Made by a program: the position numbers and the translations under genes
Shown here: positions 7,485 to 14,092 of the stretch, one piece after another
Position numbering within the stretch: the stretch's first letter is position 1
How the letters are laid out: each line of letters starts with the position of its first letter
Notes under the pieces: model-generated
The model's input: the letters and a program-made list of their open reading frames with translations, nothing else
Told to the model about the DNA's origin: nothing
The model's database searches: none
IMG/VR virus record: IMGVR_UViG_3300025400_000034
Location: 1-42,201 of that record
Origin: a virus
Direction: 5' to 3' (one strand)
Length of the DNA stretch: 42,201 bases

Positions 7485-7741
7485 TCCTCTTCAACTTGTT
7501 TAACATATTTACCCCAGTCTACCATTTCGTGAAACACGGGTTTGGTTCTTTTTGTAATTTCACGTTCGATATACCAACGTGCTTTTCGTAAGTCTTCCAT
7601 GGCGTCGTCTTTTAAATCTGCGCGCCAAATATATTTAATAGCATTGCCGAGGTTAAATCCCATGTGTTCTGTAATTTGAATACAATCAATTCCAGAGGGG
7701 TGGCTTGTGTAATGCTTGGGTTGATTAACTGGGTCGTGCAT
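7472..7741 (-). CDS. DUF3310 protein (T7 gp1.7-related)
   Basis: 89-aa protein with the DUF3310 signature: PVNQPKHYTSHPSGIDCIQ at the N-terminus, GFNLGNAIKYIWRAD near residue 28, and DLRKARWYIERE near residue 50. The family includes the C-terminal part of T7 gp1.7, an unusual nucleotide kinase active on dTMP/dGMP. This short version has the conserved helices but no separate kinase-like extension, so catalytic ability is uncertain. It overlaps its neighbours by 13-17 nt. Confidence 0.85.
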   Translation of the reverse strand: MHDPVNQPKHYTSHPSGIDCIQITEHMGFNLGNAIKYIWRADLKDDAMEDLRKARWYIEREITKRTKPVFHEMVDWGKYVKQVEEECGK

Positions 7742-7907
7742 GCTTTCTCCTTAACTCTTCTTCTACAGCCATGACTTCTGTCTCGTTATCACAAACCCAT
7801 AATGTTTTAATTGGCTCAAACATAGAAATATCAATGTCCTCTACACCACGTATGGTATCAAACAAGGATTGGCCTTTAACTTCATGTTCTACAATAAAAA
7901 TACTCAT
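7725..7907 (-). CDS. hypothetical protein, 60 aa
   Basis: Not recognised. 60-aa acidic protein starting MSIFIVEHEVKG, with alternating strand and helix segments (FEPIKTLWVCDNETEVMAVEEELRR). It starts with an ATGA overlap on the stop of the sigma-region-4-like gene. Confidence 0.55.
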   Translation of the reverse strand: MSIFIVEHEVKGQSLFDTIRGVEDIDISMFEPIKTLWVCDNETEVMAVEEELRRKHARPS

Positions 7908-8206
7908 AGTTTAAGTTCCTGTTTAATAAATTCAATCCCAGCGTTAAAGTGATAACGCCAAGTTTTTTCGGTCATTCTCATATCATTATAACTGAAACCT
8001 TGTAAGAAAGCATCTAAAACTTTACGTTGTTTTTCTGGCATTTTTGCTATTAGTCGTTTTATATCCGAGATGTCTTCAGCATCCCATGGTAGCCAACCTG
8101 ATCCTTCTACAATACTAGAAGCTATGCCTTCTGTTTCGTCTTGTTCAATTGGATCTGGATCTTCATCCGATAAACGTGGTGCTACTGCTTGAATTTTTGT
8201 TGTCAT
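7904..8206 (-). CDS. sigma-70 region 4-like HTH protein
   Basis: 100-aa protein. Residues 1-42 are acidic and low complexity. Residues 45-100 look like sigma region 4 / LuxR-type HTH: IKRLIAKMPEKQRKVLDAFLQG is the classic LPxxxRxVLxxxxxG helix pair, followed by YNDMRMTEKTWRYHFNAG and a final basic helix. The turn is a few residues shorter than usual. No region 2 is present, so it cannot act as a sigma factor alone. The phage's sigma gene (17440-18009) lacks exactly this region. It may be the flap-binding half of a split sigma, as gp33 is to gp55 in T4, or simply an HTH regulator. It overlaps the helicase stop by 4 nt. Confidence 0.6.
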   Translation of the reverse strand: MTTKIQAVAPRLSDEDPDPIEQDETEGIASSIVEGSGWLPWDAEDISDIKRLIAKMPEKQRKVLDAFLQGFSYNDMRMTEKTWRYHFNAGIEFIKQELKL

Positions 8207-9534
8207 AATTGAAGTGATTCTAGGATTGCCTCTTGTAAAGTTATTTTGCCTTCTAATACTGCTACTACTCTTTCATCCACGCTATTAGATATAGTTAAAT
8301 GATGTATGATAACCGGTTTTTCTTGCCCTTGGCGGTAGATCCGAGCATTCGCCTGGATATAGTTTTCTGAGCTCCATGGGAGATCGAACCAGACTGTCTG
8401 TGCTGTGTCTCCAACGTTGCACTGTAGATTAAGCCCAATCCCGCCGCTCTGCGGGTGGGCAAGCAGCATACGAATCTCGCCACGGCGCCACGCCGCAATG
8501 TTGTCATCGTCCAAGACCACCGCCTCTGGGAATTGAAGACGTATCCGCTGGAGGGAGTGCTTGAAATGGTAGAAGACAAGTGTGGGGCTGGAAGATTCTT
8601 CCATGAGCGACTCAAGACGTTCCAGTTTAGAGCGGTGTACTTCTTGTGCTTCTCCGTCTTCGTTATAGACCGCTCCCGATGTGAATTGCAGGAGCTTGTT
8701 CGCCAGTGCCGCTGCTGTTGGAGCTGTGATTTTTTCTTTTTTGATATCAACGACCATGTCTTTTCTAAGTGTGTCATATTTATTTCTTACTTGTGGGTCG
8801 AGCTCAATTTTGTGATGAAGGCTTGTAAGCGGAGGGAGTTGCAAATAATCCTCAGCTTTAAGCGAATAACAAATATCCGAAATCTTATCTTGAATAACTT
8901 TAGCGGCACCACTTTTTGGTTTCCATGAATACACCACGCGGGTGTGTCTGTTAAATTGATCTGGTTGTAAATACTTATCCCTGAACTTCGTCAGGCTTGT
9001 TTCCAGCCGTTGTCCTAAATCCAATATGCCCACCTGCGCCCATAGATCCGCTACCCCCTGTGGGGTTGGCGTACCAGTAAGGATAATACGACGATTGAAG
9101 CCTTTTAGTTGCTTCTTCAATGCTTTGAATCGCTTGGTTGAGCTGTCTTTGAAACGACTGCTCTCGTCTATCACTAGGTTCTGAAATTGGTTTGGATGAT
9201 TCTCGAATAACCATGCTACATTTTCCAAGTTAATAAGATAAATATCAGCATTTGCGTTAAGGCCAGATATTCGGGTTTGGGGGTTTCCCATTATCTTTGA
9301 TACTTTTAGGTGCTTTAGGTGTTCCCACTTCTTTACTTCGGCGTCCCAAACTGTCTCTGCCACTCTCTTGGGCGCTATGACCAACGTCTTGCCCTTGAAT
9401 TGCTCCGCTATGATAGTCAGCGTGGTTGTAGTCTTGCCCAGGCCTGGAGGGAGAAATAGGCCTAGGTTTGATATTGACTTGGCTTTGTGTAATAGATCCT
9501 GTTGATACTGGTGCAGTTGAGTTCTTTTTAGCAT
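8203..9534 (-). CDS. SNF2-family DNA helicase/translocase
   Basis: 443-aa superfamily 2 ATPase of the SNF2/RapA type. Motif I is PGLGKTT (residues 30-36), motif II is DESS (123-126) in place of DEAH, motif III is TGTP (153-156), and the C-terminal lobe ends with the motif VI-like QANARIYRQGQ near residue 400. Walker A only 30 residues from the start, with just a short Q-motif-like HQYQQDLL before it, fixes the ATG at 9534. Phage SNF2 proteins are thought to help replication forks or displace bound proteins; the role here is inferred. It starts inside the reading frame of the upstream HNH gene (278-nt overlap). Confidence 0.88.
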   Translation of the reverse strand: MLKRTQLHQYQQDLLHKAKSISNLGLFLPPGLGKTTTTLTIIAEQFKGKTLVIAPKRVAETVWDAEVKKWEHLKHLKVSKIMGNPQTRISGLNANADIYLINLENVAWLFENHPNQFQNLVIDESSRFKDSSTKRFKALKKQLKGFNRRIILTGTPTPQGVADLWAQVGILDLGQRLETSLTKFRDKYLQPDQFNRHTRVVYSWKPKSGAAKVIQDKISDICYSLKAEDYLQLPPLTSLHHKIELDPQVRNKYDTLRKDMVVDIKKEKITAPTAAALANKLLQFTSGAVYNEDGEAQEVHRSKLERLESLMEESSSPTLVFYHFKHSLQRIRLQFPEAVVLDDDNIAAWRRGEIRMLLAHPQSGGIGLNLQCNVGDTAQTVWFDLPWSSENYIQANARIYRQGQEKPVIIHHLTISNSVDERVVAVLEGKITLQEAILESLQL

Positions 9535-9958
9535 TTTCTATTCCGGTCACCATTGCTTTTAAAATTGGTAGCATTGTATCTGTTCCATATTCGGACAACG
9601 CACAATTTACTGCCCACAGTATAACACGGGTATTATCTTCGGTGTATGGTTTGTCTTTATCTATGCGGTCTAAAGATGGAGCATCGTGTCTTCGTGTCAC
9701 TTCATTTGGTGGTGGTGCTAAATTAAAATGTAATCCAGTTAACTCGCATGTTCCCCGTTCTAAATGTTTTTCCACCCATGGTTGAGAAACTTCCATAGAT
9801 ATGTTCTTTTTTAAAGACCTAGATCTTGCATTATTTACTAAAACAACGGCCCTTCCACTAACAGTTTGTTTAGCGGCAATTCTATATCCTTTAGCAAGTT
9901 CACGTTCTTTTGGTGTACTTTTATAAGGAAGTCCGGTTTTAGGGTTTAATTGCTGCAT
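9257..9958 (-). CDS. HNH-like endonuclease with a tail overlapping the helicase gene
   Basis: 233-aa ORF. Residues 1-141 hold a recognisable phage HNH-type core: CELTGLHF near residue 71, then APSLDRIDKDKPYTEDNTRVILWAVN near residues 92-117, where the DRI...Y..DN pattern marks this clade. The remaining ~92 residues are Ser/Pro/Gln-rich, low complexity, and lie entirely inside the helicase gene in another frame. The domain ends just where the helicase starts (9534), so the tail is probably read-through sequence after loss of an original stop, or a genuine overlapping extension. It overlaps the VRR-NUC gene by 20 nt. Confidence 0.65.
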   Translation of the reverse strand: MQQLNPKTGLPYKSTPKERELAKGYRIAAKQTVSGRAVVLVNNARSRSLKKNISMEVSQPWVEKHLERGTCELTGLHFNLAPPPNEVTRRHDAPSLDRIDKDKPYTEDNTRVILWAVNCALSEYGTDTMLPILKAMVTGIENAKKNSTAPVSTGSITQSQVNIKPRPISPSRPGQDYNHADYHSGAIQGQDVGHSAQESGRDSLGRRSKEVGTPKAPKSIKDNGKPPNPNIWP

Positions 9959-10220
9959 TTATAAAGTCCTCAACGTCTTCTTTGCTTCGTAAAATGTGAA
10001 CCGGAAATCCCTGCTCACCCAGCTCGTCGAATACGAGCACTTGTCTTGGACTCAGCACCCCTGTCGCTGTTTTTAGTTCTACGAGGTACACTTTTTGGTT
10101 TAGAAATACTATCCGATCCGGCACTCCCGTTATGCTGCTCTGCCATTTGTAAGAGCGCCCCGATGACTTCACTATCTGTTTGACTAGATGTTTTTCTATT
10201 TCCTTTTCTAGCACACTCAC
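9939..10220 (-). CDS. VRR-NUC domain nuclease
   Basis: Small Holliday-junction-resolvase-like nuclease of the VRR-NUC family. GVPDRIVF and YLVELKTATG give the catalytic D...ExK arrangement, and SPRQVLVFDELGEQG the conserved following helix. Stand-alone phage VRR-NUC proteins of this size are common and may resolve branched DNA. The GTG at 10220 is preferred because GGAGG (10230-10234) lies 9 nt upstream. ATGs at 10229 (abutting the SD) and 10241 (no SD) are alternatives. The first ~200 nt overlap the HExxH gene in a different frame. Confidence 0.8.
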   Translation of the reverse strand: MSVLEKEIEKHLVKQIVKSSGRSYKWQSSITGVPDRIVFLNQKVYLVELKTATGVLSPRQVLVFDELGEQGFPVHILRSKEDVEDFINAAIKP

Positions 10221-10644
10221 GTTTTTCATCCTCCGTCGCATAGATTGCGAATACTTGTTTAAAAATATGCTCCCCTAAATAGGAGCGTGATTCGTCGCCA
10301 ATGTTTGTTTCACCTACGTACTCAAACACATGGGTTGTTGTGTGAGAAACTTCATGGTAGATAATACCCATGCGTTCTAACGAGTCTAGCTTTGCCATAT
10401 CTTCATAATTAAACACAACACCTAACATGGCAAACTGTGTGCCCTCTTGTTGTATGAAGTGTGACTCAGCTAGCCCAATGTCCAATGCGGTATGTTTAGC
10501 TGTAATTTTGGAATCTTTAACCGCTTCCTGAAAAGCAGCATCAGAAAAGCATACCTTAATCTTAATGCCAAAGTGTCCTGTATCAGCTATATAATACGGC
10601 TTATCTACCAAAGGGGATTGTGGCAAGGATTTGGATGTTGTCAT
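10015..10644 (-). CDS. putative HExxH metallopeptidase-like protein
   Basis: 209-aa protein with a single zinc-protease-type motif HEVSHTTTH (HEVSH at residues 97-101) after a hydrophobic GIIY strand. The context (LDSLERMG...HEVSHTTTHVFEYVG) resembles phage proteins annotated as putative peptidases; the third zinc ligand is not obvious. Residues from about 150 on are low complexity, rich in Lys/Ser/Arg, and overlap the VRR-NUC gene, so the functional domain probably ends near residue 145. The ATG at 10644 is preferred over upstream in-frame ATGs, which fall inside the preceding 56-aa gene. Confidence 0.6.
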   Translation of the reverse strand: MTTSKSLPQSPLVDKPYYIADTGHFGIKIKVCFSDAAFQEAVKDSKITAKHTALDIGLAESHFIQQEGTQFAMLGVVFNYEDMAKLDSLERMGIIYHEVSHTTTHVFEYVGETNIGDESRSYLGEHIFKQVFAIYATEDEKRECARKGNRKTSSQTDSEVIGALLQMAEQHNGSAGSDSISKPKSVPRRTKNSDRGAESKTSARIRRAG

Positions 10645-10771
10645 TGTCGGCCTCTTGGTCGTAGTCAATACATTTTTCGGAATTAAATATTTTGTTCCAG
10701 TTTTTATCAAACTGTTCTTTGTCTGCTGGGGAAATTTGTTTATCTCCCTTGCCACCGTCGTGCGTTGTCAT
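10601..10771 (-). CDS. 56-aa protein with MTxHDGxKGDKQI module
   Basis: 56-aa ORF beginning MTTHDGGKGDKQISPADKEQ. The same N-terminal module (MTKHDGSKGDKQITPQNKEQF) opens the 166-aa protein at 13591-14091, so the two are paralogous over their first ~33 residues and then diverge. It starts with an ATGA overlap on the preceding stop and overlaps the HExxH gene start by 44 nt. Function unknown. Confidence 0.6.
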   Translation of the reverse strand: MTTHDGGKGDKQISPADKEQFDKNWNKIFNSEKCIDYDQEADNDNIQILATIPFGR

Positions 10772-11049
10772 TTTGGTTCTTTCTTAATACCAAGGCTTTC
10801 ACGTAGTTCGTGTGAATGTAGCTTTTTACCGGGCTTTTTAACTTCTCCGGCGGCTTTTGCTATTTTAGCAGCTTTTTCACGATTTGCAAACTCTCCGTTG
10901 GATAATAAGAATCCACGCTTATCTTGGTGTTTTTTACGGCCAGCTTTCTTTTCAATTTCAGTGTGGCTATACCCTTTAGAGTCGGATATTACTTTACCTG
11001 ACTTTTCTTGTACTGCCGGCTCAACTACTTTGATTTTCTTTGTTGCCAT
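10768..11049 (-). CDS. basic, lysine-rich protein, 93 aa
   Basis: Not recognised by family. 93 aa, very rich in Lys (MATKKIKVVEP..., AGRKKHQDKRGF, AGEVKKPGKK), so probably nucleic-acid binding or associated with an acidic partner. GFLLSNGEFANREKAAKIAKAAGE is the least biased segment and looks like a small folded helix unit. The start at 11049 is chosen for AAGGAACCAAA upstream; a longer frame to 11223 runs through the neighbouring gene and is unlikely. Confidence 0.6.
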   Translation of the reverse strand: MATKKIKVVEPAVQEKSGKVISDSKGYSHTEIEKKAGRKKHQDKRGFLLSNGEFANREKAAKIAKAAGEVKKPGKKLHSHELRESLGIKKEPK

Positions 11050-11227
11050 TTTGGTTCCTTTGGTTAACATGCCATTTGCATAGTGATTTGTAGTACTTGA
11101 TTTCTTCTTGGTACTTCTCATATCGTTCGTCGTATATGCGTTGCTGTTCTTGTTCGTCTTTACCCCGTGGCCTAAGTACAAGGCAGGCAGTAAAGCCGAT
11201 GATGATGCCGATGATGTAGTCAATCAT
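11021..11227 (-). CDS. small membrane protein with coiled coil, 68 aa
   Basis: 68 aa. Residues 2-20 (IDYIIGIIIGFTACLVL) form one membrane helix, followed by a charged, heptad-like stretch (EQEQQRIYDERYEKYQEEIKYY) and a polar tail, an i-spanin-like layout. It lies among early-type genes and has no lipoprotein partner, so a lysis role is not supported. It overlaps the following gene by 29 nt and is coupled to the preceding one by ATGA. Confidence 0.55.
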   Translation of the reverse strand: MIDYIIGIIIGFTACLVLRPRGKDEQEQQRIYDERYEKYQEEIKYYKSLCKWHVNQRNQNGNKENQSS

Positions 11228-11436
11228 TTACTGTATTCCTCCATTGCCTTTTTAATTCTTTCTTCATACTCTGCCCTGTTTAAATTCCCTTTGTGCCCGC
11301 TTGCCCAGTAGCTGTTGAGATAATTTTGTGTTCTTTGCATATTATCCCACTCACGCACTCGGTACTTGTACAGCTTGGTCCATGGCATGTGGTTTGCCTG
11401 CAACCTGACCCACCACACGTAGAGTTTAGTATTCAT
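11224..11436 (-). CDS. hypothetical protein, 70 aa
   Basis: Not recognised. 70 aa, basic and rich in Trp/Tyr at the N-terminus (LYVWWVRLQANHMPW), then a polar helix. It starts by a 4-nt overlap with the gene upstream and overlaps the next by 4 nt. Confidence 0.5.
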   Translation of the reverse strand: MNTKLYVWWVRLQANHMPWTKLYKYRVREWDNMQRTQNYLNSYWASGHKGNLNRAEYEERIKKAMEEYSK

Positions 11437-11642
11437 ATCTCCTCCGGATCATAGCCTTTTGATTTCAGCCAGTTGTCAATCAGTTCATGCGCCTCGTCTT
11501 CTAATTCTTCAGGCACACGACGTTCAACATAGGTGTATTCGATTGCTTTTGAGAATGATGTCATAATCGGATATATCTCAAGGTTCATATCACCAATATC
11601 AAAAGCCACTGGCTCGCCTTCACGCTTCGGTTGTGATTTCAT
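11433..11642 (-). CDS. hypothetical protein, 69 aa
   Basis: Not recognised. Acidic 69-aa protein; FDIGDMNLEIYPIM then a helix-rich C-terminus ending DNWLKSKGYDPEEI. GGAGATATGA lies at its 3' end and supplies the SD of the next gene. Confidence 0.5.
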   Translation of the reverse strand: MKSQPKREGEPVAFDIGDMNLEIYPIMTSFSKAIEYTYVERRVPEELEDEAHELIDNWLKSKGYDPEEI

Positions 11643-11645
11643 AGT

Positions 11646-11870
11646 CTATTCTACAATTCCGTGGGTGCGTCTTTTAATCATCTCATCAGCCATTGTGTAT
11701 GCTCGGTCTGCTATCTTCTCATAGCCCCAAAACTCAACGTCTCTGGTCTTTGCATTTTCTGGGCTCCAATTTGATATGTCTGCCTCCATGGCTTTAGCGG
11801 CAAAGTAGTCACGCAAATCCATGCCATTCCATTTGTCATTGTATTTACTTGATGCTGGAAACGCTTTCAT
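11646..11870 (-). CDS. GMDLRDYFAAKAM-type phage protein, 74 aa
   Basis: 74-aa protein carrying GMDLRDYFAAKAMEA followed by a C-terminal helix (YEKIADRAYTMADEMIKRR). This motif recurs in many short uncharacterised proteins of phages and prophages of Proteobacteria. No enzymatic motif is visible. It follows the 61-aa gene with a 1-nt gap. Confidence 0.6.
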   Translation of the reverse strand: MKAFPASSKYNDKWNGMDLRDYFAAKAMEADISNWSPENAKTRDVEFWGYEKIADRAYTMADEMIKRRTHGIVE

Positions 11871-11871
11871 C

Positions 11872-12057
11872 CTATTCCCCTATTCCGTGGGCTCGCTCGA
11901 TGGCGCGGGCGATTTCAATTGGGAAGTATTTGTGTTTGGCTATCTCCCAGCATTGGTCTACATACTCTTGAGTTTGTTTGTAGATTTCCATACACTGCTC
12001 ATCAGTCAACGGGATACGTTGCGCATCTTGCCGGTCTTGTGTGGTGAAGGTGGTCAT
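11872..12057 (-). CDS. hypothetical protein, 61 aa
   Basis: 61 aa (MTTFTTQDRQDAQRIPLTDE...), a small helical protein ending IARAIERAHGIGE. The pattern I-P-L-T-D-E-Q resembles short phage proteins that often sit beside YTHP-motif proteins. The start at 12057 makes an ATGA overlap with the preceding gene. A longer frame to 12144 is not supported. Confidence 0.5.
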   Translation of the reverse strand: MTTFTTQDRQDAQRIPLTDEQCMEIYKQTQEYVDQCWEIAKHKYFPIEIARAIERAHGIGE

Positions 12058-12341
12058 TTCTCGCTGGCCTCTTTTTCTAATTGATGTACTTTGCTCATTG
12101 CCTGTGTTGCCAAGTTGTGCATATCTTTGTACTTGCGTTTCCATTCTTCAATTTCTTCACGCATTATTCCAACCACATAGTCTGCGTTATCTAATAAAGC
12201 ATCTACCTCTGATTTTGATGGCTTATACGGATGGGTATAGAGTGGAATATAATTAAATACGCTATCAGGCTTGTCTATGTATAAAACATATTCGCCATTT
12301 TTAACCCAGCCGTAAGGCTTGTTAGTTGAGTCCATAGCCAT
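12054..12341 (-). CDS. IPLYTHP-motif phage protein, 95 aa
   Basis: 95 aa. The N-terminal half (YGWVKNGEYVLYIDKP...YIPLYTHPYKP) has the W-x-x-N-G...IPLYTHP signature shared by many short phage proteins; a second member lies at 12519-12908. The C-terminal half is a predicted coiled coil (REEIEEWKRKYKDMHNL). Function of the family is unknown. Confidence 0.6.
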   Translation of the reverse strand: MAMDSTNKPYGWVKNGEYVLYIDKPDSVFNYIPLYTHPYKPSKSEVDALLDNADYVVGIMREEIEEWKRKYKDMHNLATQAMSKVHQLEKEASEK

Positions 12342-12522
12342 CCTCCATTCTTATGCCGTTTTCATAAGACGCTTTGTAGCCAGCGAGTTCATCTACTAAT
12401 ATCTTCAACGCTTCTATTTCAGCTTGTTGCTGGCGTAGCATGGTGGCAGTTTCATGCCTAATCCACATAGTTAATTCACCAGTTTCAAAGGCTTGTTTAT
12501 CAGCTAATTCATTTGCGTTCAT
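12322..12522 (-). CDS. MNANELA paralogue 1, 66 aa
   Basis: 66 aa. Shares MNANELA at the N-terminus and MLRQQQAEIEALK in the middle with the proteins at 13057-13230 and 13227-13466, forming a three-member paralogue family. The QQQAEIEALK segment is a likely short coiled coil. A 44-bp stretch (12404-12447) is identical in DNA to 13333-13376, so the duplication is recent or kept homogeneous by recombination. Confidence 0.6.
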   Translation of the reverse strand: MNANELADKQAFETGELTMWIRHETATMLRQQQAEIEALKILVDELAGYKASYENGIRMEDGYGLN

Positions 12523-12908
12523 TTCAACACCTCTGCAAATTTCATTTTGAATGTTTCTCCATCAAAAACCACTCTAATCCAGTCTTCATGTGGTTGCTTT
12601 TTAAAACCAGCAATTTCATTTAATCTAAGCCCTAGTATTGGGTTTGCTTCTAATATAAAAAACTTTTCAATATTAGGTTTTGGCTCTGGTTTTTGCCATA
12701 ACACTTCCACAATCCTATGCTCATCATCTGTATAAGTAACAGCTAGTAGTTCACCTGTTTCTTTACTTTTTTGAAGTGATAGGTGTAGTTCTTTTGCTGG
12801 ATGGGTGTAAAGTGGAATACCGCCATCATAATTAACTTTGTTGTCGTGTTTAACGCACATATATGCACCATCTTTTTCAAACATCCAAGCTACTGGTTCA
12901 GTATTCAT
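12519..12908 (-). CDS. EPVAWMF...IPLYTHP phage protein, 129 aa
   Basis: 129 aa. Begins MNTEPVAWMFEKDGAYMC and continues to GGIPLYTHPAKEL, the full form of the motif seen in the 95-aa neighbour. The C-terminal ~80 residues (LLAVTYTDDEHRIVEVLW...) look like a separate small beta-rich domain. The stop overlaps the start of the 66-aa gene (ATGA). Function unknown. Confidence 0.6.
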   Translation of the reverse strand: MNTEPVAWMFEKDGAYMCVKHDNKVNYDGGIPLYTHPAKELHLSLQKSKETGELLAVTYTDDEHRIVEVLWQKPEPKPNIEKFFILEANPILGLRLNEIAGFKKQPHEDWIRVVFDGETFKMKFAEVLK

Positions 12909-13060
12909 TTATCCTGTGCCTTTCTTAGCTCATAAAATTCTATGATTGCCTCTGCAAACATCACAGGAAAGTCTGCATCAGCACCCGCCCTAAGTAAACC
13001 TTCTGCTACACCACTTTGGTGTAAGTAAATATTGTGTATTTCTTCAGTAGTTAATTTCAT
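12905..13060 (-). CDS. hypothetical protein, 51 aa
   Basis: 51-aa ORF (MKLTTEEIHNIYLHQ...), start at 13060 overlapping the preceding stop by 4 nt, stop at 12905 overlapping the next ATG (ATGA). Helical and acidic, ending YELRKAQDK, which resembles the tail YLRKAQEK of the next upstream gene. The DNA of the two 3' ends (AAGAAAGGCACA) is shared. Coding is supported by the coupling at both ends. Confidence 0.55.
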   Translation of the reverse strand: MKLTTEEIHNIYLHQSGVAEGLLRAGADADFPVMFAEAIIEFYELRKAQDK

Positions 13061-13230
13061 TTCTCTTGTGCCTTTCTTAGATATTCTGCAAGTCTTTTGC
13101 CATAAGTCAAAGAATGTATTTCCATTTTTAACACCTCTATTTCAGCTTGTTGCTGGCGTAGCATATCGTTAAGTCTTAAAATTACTAACTTAGCGCCTTC
13201 TAAATCTTCAGCTAGTTCATTTGCGTTCAT
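13057..13230 (-). CDS. MNANELA paralogue 2, 57 aa
   Basis: 57-aa ORF (MNANELAEDLEGAKL...MLRQQQAEIEVLK). Shares the N-terminus and the central coiled-coil block with the genes at 12322-12522 and 13227-13466; 29 bp (13136-13164) are identical to both. Coupled to its neighbours by 4-nt overlaps. Function unknown. Confidence 0.6.
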   Translation of the reverse strand: MNANELAEDLEGAKLVILRLNDMLRQQQAEIEVLKMEIHSLTYGKRLAEYLRKAQEK

Positions 13231-13466
13231 TTCAGCGCCTCCTTAGCCCACCTAATATGGTCATCGCACTGCCACTTAATCTTGTCATGGCTAAGCTCAA
13301 CGTGCTCGTTGGCAATAGACTGTAGTACCTGTTTCAACGCTTCTATTTCAGCTTGTTGCTGGCGTAGCATGGTGGCTGAATTTTGAAATAATTGATGTTC
13401 TTTCTTTGTTAAGAATATTCTTTCTTCTATTGCAAGTATTCCTTCTGCTAGTTCATTTGCGTTCAT
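13227..13466 (-). CDS. MNANELA paralogue 3, 79 aa
   Basis: 79 aa. MNANELAEGILAIEER at the N-terminus, MLRQQQAEIEALKQVLQ in the middle and a longer C-terminal helix ending DDHIRWAKEALK. Longest of the three paralogues. A 44-bp stretch (13333-13376) is identical to 12404-12447. It starts with an ATGA overlap on the 43-aa gene. Confidence 0.6.
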   Translation of the reverse strand: MNANELAEGILAIEERIFLTKKEHQLFQNSATMLRQQQAEIEALKQVLQSIANEHVELSHDKIKWQCDDHIRWAKEALK

Positions 13467-13594
13467 TTTCTCACCTGTAAAAGTATTGGCCCGAATCTAT
13501 AAACATAGTATAAATCGCCACCATTAAAGCGCACTGAGTTCCACTGTAATGGCTCGCCTTTAAACCACGGAGCCTTATAAAATCGTATGTTCAT
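13463..13594 (-). CDS. hypothetical protein, 43 aa
   Basis: 43-aa ORF (MNIRFYKAPWFKGEPLQWN...) rich in aromatic residues and probably a small beta structure. The start at 13594 overlaps the stop of the 166-aa gene by 4 nt and its stop overlaps the next start by 4 nt. Not recognised. Confidence 0.5.
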   Translation of the reverse strand: MNIRFYKAPWFKGEPLQWNSVRFNGGDLYYVYRFGPILLQVRK

Positions 13595-14091
13595 TCACCA
13601 TCCTCCACCATAATACCATTATCTCGGCGGTAAATTTCCTCGTCGGTAAACACCTTGGCTATGTGCTCAGGGATGTGGGTCTGCGTCATGCGGATGTTGT
13701 GGATGTGCATGTTAGACAGCGAGCACACTGGGCGGTATTCCAGTGGTGATCTGCCATCCTTGCCACGACAACCCCAGTGAAAATCAGTACGGATCTTTTC
13801 ATGTGGGTCTGTGTCATACACGCAGGCATCTGTGTGTGGCGCGTCATCGTGCACGTTGGTGCGCTGGTAATCTAGCCCCCCGTCGATCATGTACTCCTTA
13901 CCATTGGCGTCTACGTAGGTCTTGTAGTCGTGTCTGTTGTAGCTCTGCATCACTGTGCCGTCCGGTGTGATGATGCGGTTGGCTAATAACTTAGGCTCCT
14001 TCTTAAAGATTGCGTCCCACTGTGCGTTGAACTGCTCCTTGTTTTGTGGGGTAATTTGTTTGTCACCCTTACTTCCGTCGTGCTTTGTCAT
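13591..14091 (-). CDS. 166-aa protein with MTKHDGSKGDKQI module
   Basis: 166 aa. The N-terminal ~33 residues match the 56-aa protein at 10601-10771 (MTxHDGxKGDKQI). The rest (NRHDYKTYVDANGKEYMIDG, then CVYDTDPHEKIRTDFHWG and a His-rich MHIHNIRMTQTHIPEH) is not recognised; the His and Cys content hints at metal binding, but no known site is spaced correctly. GGAGATAGC precedes the start at 14091. Confidence 0.6.
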   Translation of the reverse strand: MTKHDGSKGDKQITPQNKEQFNAQWDAIFKKEPKLLANRIITPDGTVMQSYNRHDYKTYVDANGKEYMIDGGLDYQRTNVHDDAPHTDACVYDTDPHEKIRTDFHWGCRGKDGRSPLEYRPVCSLSNMHIHNIRMTQTHIPEHIAKVFTDEEIYRRDNGIMVEDGE

Positions 14092-14092
14092 G

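Noticed and set aside
10768-11223. Long 151-aa version of the Lys-rich protein
   Set aside because: The extra N-terminus overlaps the 68-aa gene in another frame; the ATG at 11049 has the better SD.
11021-11227. Small membrane protein as an i-spanin
   Set aside because: The layout is similar, but there is no o-spanin or lysis gene nearby and it sits in an early-type operon.
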